A DNA stretch of 64,000 nucleotides from Owenia fusiformis (lineage: Eukaryota > Annelida > Polychaeta > Sabellida > Oweniidae): positions 17,179,467 through 17,243,466 of the forward strand of contig CAIIXF020000002.1 in assembly GCA_903813345.2 (NCBI GenBank). The letters run 5' to 3'. The notes beneath the pieces were generated by a model. It saw only the letters and a list, made by a program, of their open reading frames with translations. It was not told the DNA's origin and searched no databases. Each line of letters begins with the position of its first letter. Position 1 is the first letter of the stretch. Below, one piece after another: positions 58,040-64,000 of the stretch. The position numbers and the translations under genes were made by a program.

Positions 58040-59030
58040 TACAGAGTGTCTCAAAAAAATGTTACACTTACAAAAAGTTCAATATCTTTCATAATTTTGA
58101 CTTTTCCCTAAAATGTACTTTGAATACCAAAAGACAAATCTTTCCCCAATAATTTGACACCATCAGATTCAAAATCTGTCCTTGATTGGCTCCACATGAC
58201 AGCTTTTAGTGTCCCATGGTAAAATCTGACTTGCGCCAACTTCTAAGTGATTGGATGGACCAAATGACAAAAGACGAACAGTTTCTTGAACATTTAACTT
58301 TCTTCTGAGCAGAAGCTTGACCTTTAATTAAGTCATTCTGTAATTTTTCTATGTGTCTTACATATGGTCATTGGGTCTATCCATATAAACATGTGGTCCC
58401 CTCAACATGTTGAATGTGAAAGCAAATCTGAGATACCCTTGCCTATGCAAACATGCATTGTAATATCATACTGATTCCATCAATTATTTTTGTAGAAGTT
58501 CATTTAGGTCAGTTTGTGATGCTGTAAACTGCTTTCAGAGGCCCTTCAAAAAATCAAGAGTGTAAAGTGGGATGACTCTGGGGGCCAATCAATTTGGTAA
58601 TTCAATGCTACTTTCTTATTTCCAAAGAGTTCTAGCAAATGATCTGCCACAGGCCTTTGCACCATCCTGTTGCCATCATACGTAACAAAATTGAACCTTT
58701 GACAATGAAATGTTGTATTTCTATCCAGGAAAGAAACAACTGGATCATTGATCATATCAAGATATCACTGTCCACAGCATTCACACCAAAAAAGAATTGC
58801 ATGATCACCACATGTCCACCTACTGAGAAGTTGGGGCAAATCAGATTTCACATGCGTCTATAAAATCTGTCCTGTGCAGCCAATCATGGACGGATTTTGA
58901 ATCTGATGGTGTGGATTTAATCGAGAAAGGCTGGTCTTTTAGTATCTAAGTATATTTTAGGGGAAGAGTCAAAATCATGAAAGATATTGAACTTTTTGTA
59001 AGTGTAACATTTTTTTTGAGACACACTGTA
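58040..59030. mobile_element. decayed mariner-type element with long inverted repeats
   Basis: The left end TACAGAGTGTCTCAAAAAAA and right end TTTTGAGACACACTGTA are inverted repeats extending about 160 bp, including GTTACACTTACAAAAAGTTC and AATCTGATGGTGT. TA flanks both ends. A transposase remnant lies inside on the minus strand. Confidence 0.75.
58546..58755 (-). pseudogene. mariner/IS630-type transposase remnant
   Basis: The reading contains ELFGNKKVALNYQIDWPPES, close to the LFGN..I...VEWPPRSPDLTP segment before the last catalytic acidic residue of these transposases. The rest, including the catalytic triad, is missing or scrambled. Confidence 0.5.
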
Positions 59031-62000
59031 GAGATGATCTATAAATCAGAACAATGAGCAAAGTATCATTCAAGGATTTTTCAAGAATCTACAAAACATC
59101 CAGAAGGCCAATGAAAAGTTACATATAACTCAAAAGCCCTTAAAAGCATGTATCACAAAGACAAAAAATAAAATTGCAAATAATTATACAAAGGATATAA
59201 CTTGAAAATACAGTATGCGTTGGTATGGACTTGGTATTGGTCTGTAAACCTTAGTAGAGTATCACTTCAAACTCAGTGAAGATATATCTAATTTTCTAAA
59301 TGGGAGATGAGGTCAGATCACCTTGTTCAAAATAACTGATACCAGTATGTTGATTATTTAACAAACAGAACTGAGAGATAATGTGAAATAATAGCTTTAA
59401 CTTATCCCCCTTCCTCATAAAATGTGTTTTACCAGCATGTTTTTGCAAAACTCTGAGACTGGTTTTTAATATAAATGAGGTAGCAAATACAAACACTATG
59501 AGGTAGCAAATATACTGTGAGGTGCTAAACATTATGAGGTGAGAAACATATTAAGGCGGCAAACATTGTGAGGTAGCAAACATTATGAGGTACCACACAT
59601 TGTAAGGTTACAAACACTGAACAGTATACTGTGAAGTAGTGAATAATGTGAGGTACATGTACAACAAACTCTTAGATAGCTTAAGGGATGTGAGATGTGA
59701 TAAATGACTAAAACACCAGGCACCTGTCAGTGAGTACTAAAGAAAGATAAAAAGACTACAAGGCTCCAGACTATACAAATTATGCTCAGTCCTACTACTA
59801 CAGCATGACCCCATAAATGTACATGTCCTAGTGAAACACTATTCAATGATCCCCCAGCATTAAAGCAAGTTGGCGCAGCACCCACCTGAGATTTTAAAAA
59901 TAGGCTTGCACCCACCAGAAAATTCATTTCACCCACTTGAAAATGAGAAAAATCATATTGTGACCAATTTTGGTCTGAATTGTGAAAATGCACCCACCCA
60001 ATGAAAAACAGTGAAATTATGATACAGGCCAGTAACATTCATCAATCAATTAAAATTCCCTCTTTGTTCATAGTAAGATTAAAGAAGAAATAGTTCTTTG
60101 ATCTTTAACTACGAGTCTTTTGTTAAGTCTCAGGATCCCAAATCTACTTCACTTACACAGGCAAGGTACTTATATGAGGGGGAAGTCCTAAGGGTAACAA
60201 TAACAAGACAGCATGCTCTAGTTAGAATAAAGAACTGAAGGATCTACGCCCTGGACTCAGTGAAATATGGAATGACCATTCCTTGTAGGTTTCACTTTCC
60301 AAAATTTGCATGAGACATGCAGCATCAAGTGTCATTTTTAAGAAACAATGACTGATAGGAATAGTCATCCACAATGCAGTGAATCTTGGGTTTAAATTCT
60401 TTTCAAACATTGCAAAATATTTTCTACCATGTCACTTGAAAGATACAAAATCATGTAAAGAACATATTTTCAATAAAACATTTTGCAAGGGTCAAGTAGG
60501 CAAAGCATCAACTTCAATATGATGAGTCAAGTTGTCACCTTGACAATAACACAAGGAATGGCCTTAAAAGCAGTGTTTGGTTATATAATGCACTGCAGTT
60601 ATATGAGGTGCTATGTTCGGATTGGTTGGAATTGGACACACTTATCTTGATTTCTATTATGGTAATTATTCAAGATCAGATGCGTAAAAAATGCCGACTT
60701 GGACAAAGGCTATGTTCAAGCTTCAATGGGTATTTTAAATCACCAACATAATGTAACTCTAGAATATCATTGAATGTAAGTACAACATCTACCTGATTTG
60801 CTCGGTGAGATCGGAGACTTGTTGTTAAATGAAAGAGTGAAGATGAAGCTCTCTTTTAAGATGTGAAGTCGAATGAATGTAAAGAGTAGAATTCCATTGA
60901 CCACATTCTCAGTATTCTGATTGATTGCGGCAAGATCAAAGGATTATCTCTAACTCTGAAAGATGTAGATGAAACTCTCTTTTAGAGAAACAACATCAAA
61001 CAATTAGAAACGGCATTAGCATTCTACCATAATCCAAAGGTAAAACACATATATGTACTGACACATGCTATTTTATAGCTGACAAGTGATCATGAAAATT
61101 AAACAAAAGTGGATATATATACAATGTCTTGAGTTAAAAGGTCAACAATTGTTTTAACCCAATTGTTTATCCTGTTAACAGAATAAAATCTCCTCTTTTA
61201 TGCAGCTGAAGTAGCAAAACATTTGTATGTTTTAACAGCCATTTTCTAAAATATGATTTTGTATCGAAAACGATTATCTTGTCATGAAATAATGACTATT
61301 AACGTGTCATTAAATAATGACTATTAATATGCCTGATGCAGTATTATTCTATGCAGCACTACCGAGCAATAGTGGAGTACATGTACTGCACAGGGGCAAA
61401 AAGGAGAGCGCAAAATAAGCAAAAGTCAGTGTTTCCCTTGCAATTGTTATCTTCATACAAGAATATAAGAGAACTGAAATTATGATCAAATATAGAACTT
61501 ACTTATTCAATATAAATTTAGAGCATAAATATTTATATTCTGAGTTACATCTACCAGTATCAGATATGGAATAATTGACAGTTAAGACTGGTACAAATGT
61601 CCAAATTAGTTAGATGTAAAAAGGTCCTTAAGGAATGACCAAGTTTTCTCAACATTATGAATAAATCAAAGCACTTTTCTAAGAAATATGTAATTTCACA
61701 TTTTAGCTAGAGTTCAAAATGACATTTAAGCTTCTTCTAAAACATGTTCATATGATAATATTCGTGATGTATTTAAAATATCTGGTTACATTTTTGGAGA
61801 AGTGCCAGGTTTCAGAAGGCCATTGATTATTTGCAAATTAAATCATTAATTTCTATCAACTCATGGAATGGCTTTTAACCTTTCATCAGGTTAAATGAAC
61901 CTTAAAATGCAGTTTAATTTTCCAAAATAAATGTATTTGTCAATTATTAGCCAGAGTTCAATGAATTAGTTGTGACATTCAACATTTCCTTATTTTCCTC

Positions 62001-62138
62001 TCCATCCCAATGTGATGGGTGATGGCTTCAAACCCACAGACCACAAACACAAGTGGCAAAGAGTTTTTAGCATTTTATATGTGAGACATACACTGTACAT
62101 TGTTCCCTGAAGTGACAATTGATTAAAGATGTCAAAAG
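59031..62138. other. upstream region, no gene seen
   Basis: AT-rich. A possible non-coding ARAP exon with donor AAATCAG|GTAGATG (minus strand, donor complement at about 60793-60794) is plausible but unproven. A degenerate repeat lies at about 59470-59660. Confidence 0.4.
59470..59660. repeat. degenerate short tandem repeat
   Basis: About nine loose copies of a unit of roughly 20 bp, ATTATGAGGTAGCAAAC. Confidence 0.6.
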
Positions 62139-63086
62139 CAGGGCACGCCTTAAGCCAAATTTCCCTGCTGGTCATCATGACCAGCAGTATTAAAATTCGA
62201 GGTGGTCAACTGTAGAATCAGCTGGTCACAATGACCAGCAGCACTCCAAAACCTGCTGGTCATTGAGAGATTTAGCTGGTCAATGAAAATAAATCAGAAA
62301 AAACAAAAACATCACATCGTAGTAAAAATTATTTGATCGTAGTAAAACTCATTCATAGTCATCATGGCGCATGGATCTATATAATGAGTGATGAACTTAT
62401 AACCTAAGCACTCATAACGAAACTTTTTCAACCGCCATTTTTAAAAATTGAACTGGAAATTATCATTTTGCGGCAATTTATGGCTTAAACATTTTTAAAA
62501 GGGACATAAATTATAGTTCTAGATGATCTAGGATTACTGAGTAATCTTACTAGCTATTCTACATACCTTCAGAACCCCGCTTGGCGCCAGGTTTGGCCGG
62601 AATGATTCAACCCGCAGATTTTGCAAATGCATCGAACTTGACCGGAAATAGAAATAGTTCCTGAATTAGGGTAAAATTAGCATTCGCTACTTTCCGTTAC
62701 CTATATTTGGATATATTCGTATATTCACGTGATACTGATTAATTATGCATGCAGTGACGTAAGGGTTGATTAATTATGTATGCAGTGACGTAAGGGCTGA
62801 TCTATTAATGACACTGACCCCTGTGGATCATCGTCGAACAGTTAACAAACGTAGGCTCCATTAATTAATATTAAATTAAATATAAGGGGCGTGTAAAGAT
62901 GAATGAACAGCCACACTCCCAGCTAAGTTTAGGGGTCATGTCAAGGTATCGGACAAAATATCCAGGCCGTATTTCCAGTTGACTAGTATGTATCAGTCAG
63001 TATGTCCGACAGTTGTTAATTTTCAACCGGTCCCATCAATATTCTACCGGACAAGTCCGACAGTCCGACGCTTAAGGCGTGCCCTG
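62139..63086. mobile_element. non-autonomous hAT element with exact 8-bp target duplication
   Basis: 948 bp, with ends CAGGGCACGCCTTAAGC (left) and its inverse (right), flanked by GTCAAAAG on both sides (62131-62138 and 63087-63094). The left subterminal part has CTGCTGGTCATCATGACCAG and related palindromic motifs. Further in is a 31-bp direct repeat containing GCAGTGACGTAAGGG (about 62738-62801). No transposase. Confidence 0.88.
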
Positions 63087-63525
63087 GTCAAAAGGCCAGT
63101 TAGGTACAAAATAGAATCCATAGCTTTAACTGCTTGATAGCATATCAGCATCTCCAAAAGAATAAGAGCCTCAAAGGAAGATAAGAGCCCCCCTAAAAGA
63201 TTAGACCCCCTGAAAAATGCAAATCCCCTCTTGGGGAACAGTGGCTATAGCCCTGTTACAATTATATTATTGCCTCAGAGCCAAAACATTAGGCTAAAAT
63301 ACTGAGAACAAGGCCCTTGTATGAGCATACAATGTACAGTACTTTCAACTAAAAATGCATCAAATGTGAACTTGAAAGTCATCTAATTTTCCTATACCCA
63401 AATCATTTTACCTTTCTAAATTCTCAGAGTCCTTATGGTTATTTTTCTTCCATGAAAGGTCAAGTTTTTTGCATGCAACTTTTATCAACTTTGATCTATC
63501 CTCTATAATATAATAGTATTAGAGA

Positions 63526-63762
63526 GAGGGAGGCAATGTCGTCCATCTAGGTAATTGTCGGCATGGGCATAGCGCCCGGTACACTGGGTATGCACAGGGG
63601 AAGAACCCCCAGACCCCCCTAAATGCTAGTTTTTTGCGTCACTCGACTCTTGTTCCCTTGGTGGCGTACTACATAGAAAACTAGCGCTAAGCCCATGGTC
63701 GTACAAATGATTGCATGCAATAAGTATCCAACAATTACCTACATACATGACATTGCCTCTCT
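63526..63762. mobile_element. MITE with about 35-bp inverted repeats
   Basis: Left GGAGGCAATGTC..TAGGTAATTGT and right ACAATTACCTA..GACATTGCCTC are inverted repeats. Non-coding, about 237 bp. Confidence 0.65.
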
Positions 63763-64000
63763 GTACCCTAATTTGAACAGATAGTACTCACTGTGAACAG
63801 AAGCTGCGTGTGCGCATAAGTTAGGCCATATCAATAATATACAACGTCCATGGTTAGGACATTTGCTTATCTCTGGATCGTTGCATTTTTTGTGGAATGA
63901 TTTGAGAGATGAGGATGAGATACTAATGATGTTTCTAAAACTTGGATTAAAACTAGCCTAGTGACAGTTGTTTTGCTGCGTAGTGTTTATTGAGAGTAAA

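Noticed and set aside
59470-59660. Repeated TGAGGTAG, resembling the let-7 microRNA seed
   Set aside because: Only the first eight bases match. The next bases are CAAAC, the units are a degenerate tandem repeat and no hairpin precursor is seen.
62567-62660. Minus-strand CTGAAG|GTATGT donor after a GC-richer stretch, as a non-coding first exon of ARAP
   Set aside because: It lies inside the hAT element at 62139-63086 and there is no transcript evidence. It is kept only as a possibility in the hAT finding.

Overview
This is animal (metazoan) nuclear DNA. It is AT-rich, its genes have GT-AG introns, and it is dense in transposable elements. The low GC content, the mix of LINE, Gypsy, hAT, mariner and Harbinger copies, and an invertebrate-type ARAP next to tandem TNF-ligand genes fit a marine lophotrochozoan such as a bivalve mollusc. 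That is an inference from style; no sequence here proves the species.

Layout. (1) 1-650: a weak, possibly partial membrane-protein gene end. (2) 1842-3163 and 4857-6476, + strand: two tandem three-exon TNF-superfamily ligand genes. They share intron phases, a signal peptide, basic furin-like sites and a C-terminal TNF homology domain, so they are recent paralogues. (3) 6480-10256: gene-poor sequence with a tRNA-like SINE remnant, ending in the 3' UTR of the next gene. (4) 10257-56798, - strand: one large gene, ARAP (Arf-GAP and Rho-GAP scaffold). I reconstructed 36 coding exons by reading splice sites and phases. They sum to 5550 nt, coding for 1849 aa, in the order SAM, PH, PH, ArfGAP, ankyrin, PH, PH, RhoGAP, RA, PH. 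(5) 56799-64000: sequence upstream of the ARAP start codon, with a decayed mariner element, a non-autonomous hAT element with an exact 8-bp target duplication, and a smaller MITE.

The ARAP introns carry most of the mobile DNA. The intron at 20595-28066 holds a nest of insertions: a mariner-type MITE split by a Gypsy LTR retrotransposon with identical LTRs, which holds an unclassified 1.44-kb element built of TAGGTTCGCTTTAGGT-like motifs, which holds a piggyBac-type MITE. The intron at 31813-38229 holds a Harbinger-like transposon broken by an 824-bp foldback palindrome, then a 5'-truncated LINE. The intron at 40286-47268 holds a LINE with an intact endonuclease plus reverse transcriptase ORF. 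All three retroelements lie antisense to ARAP.

The features most worth a second look are: the 1.44-kb motif-cluster element; the foldback palindrome with CACAGG ends and a 5-bp duplication; the 62-bp minisatellite that has copied an ARAP splice donor seven times; similar repeats next to two other ARAP donors; and the propeptide motif shared by the TNF pair. I found no CRISPR array, rRNA or prokaryote-type operon. Exon boundaries come from consensus and phase only and need transcript support.
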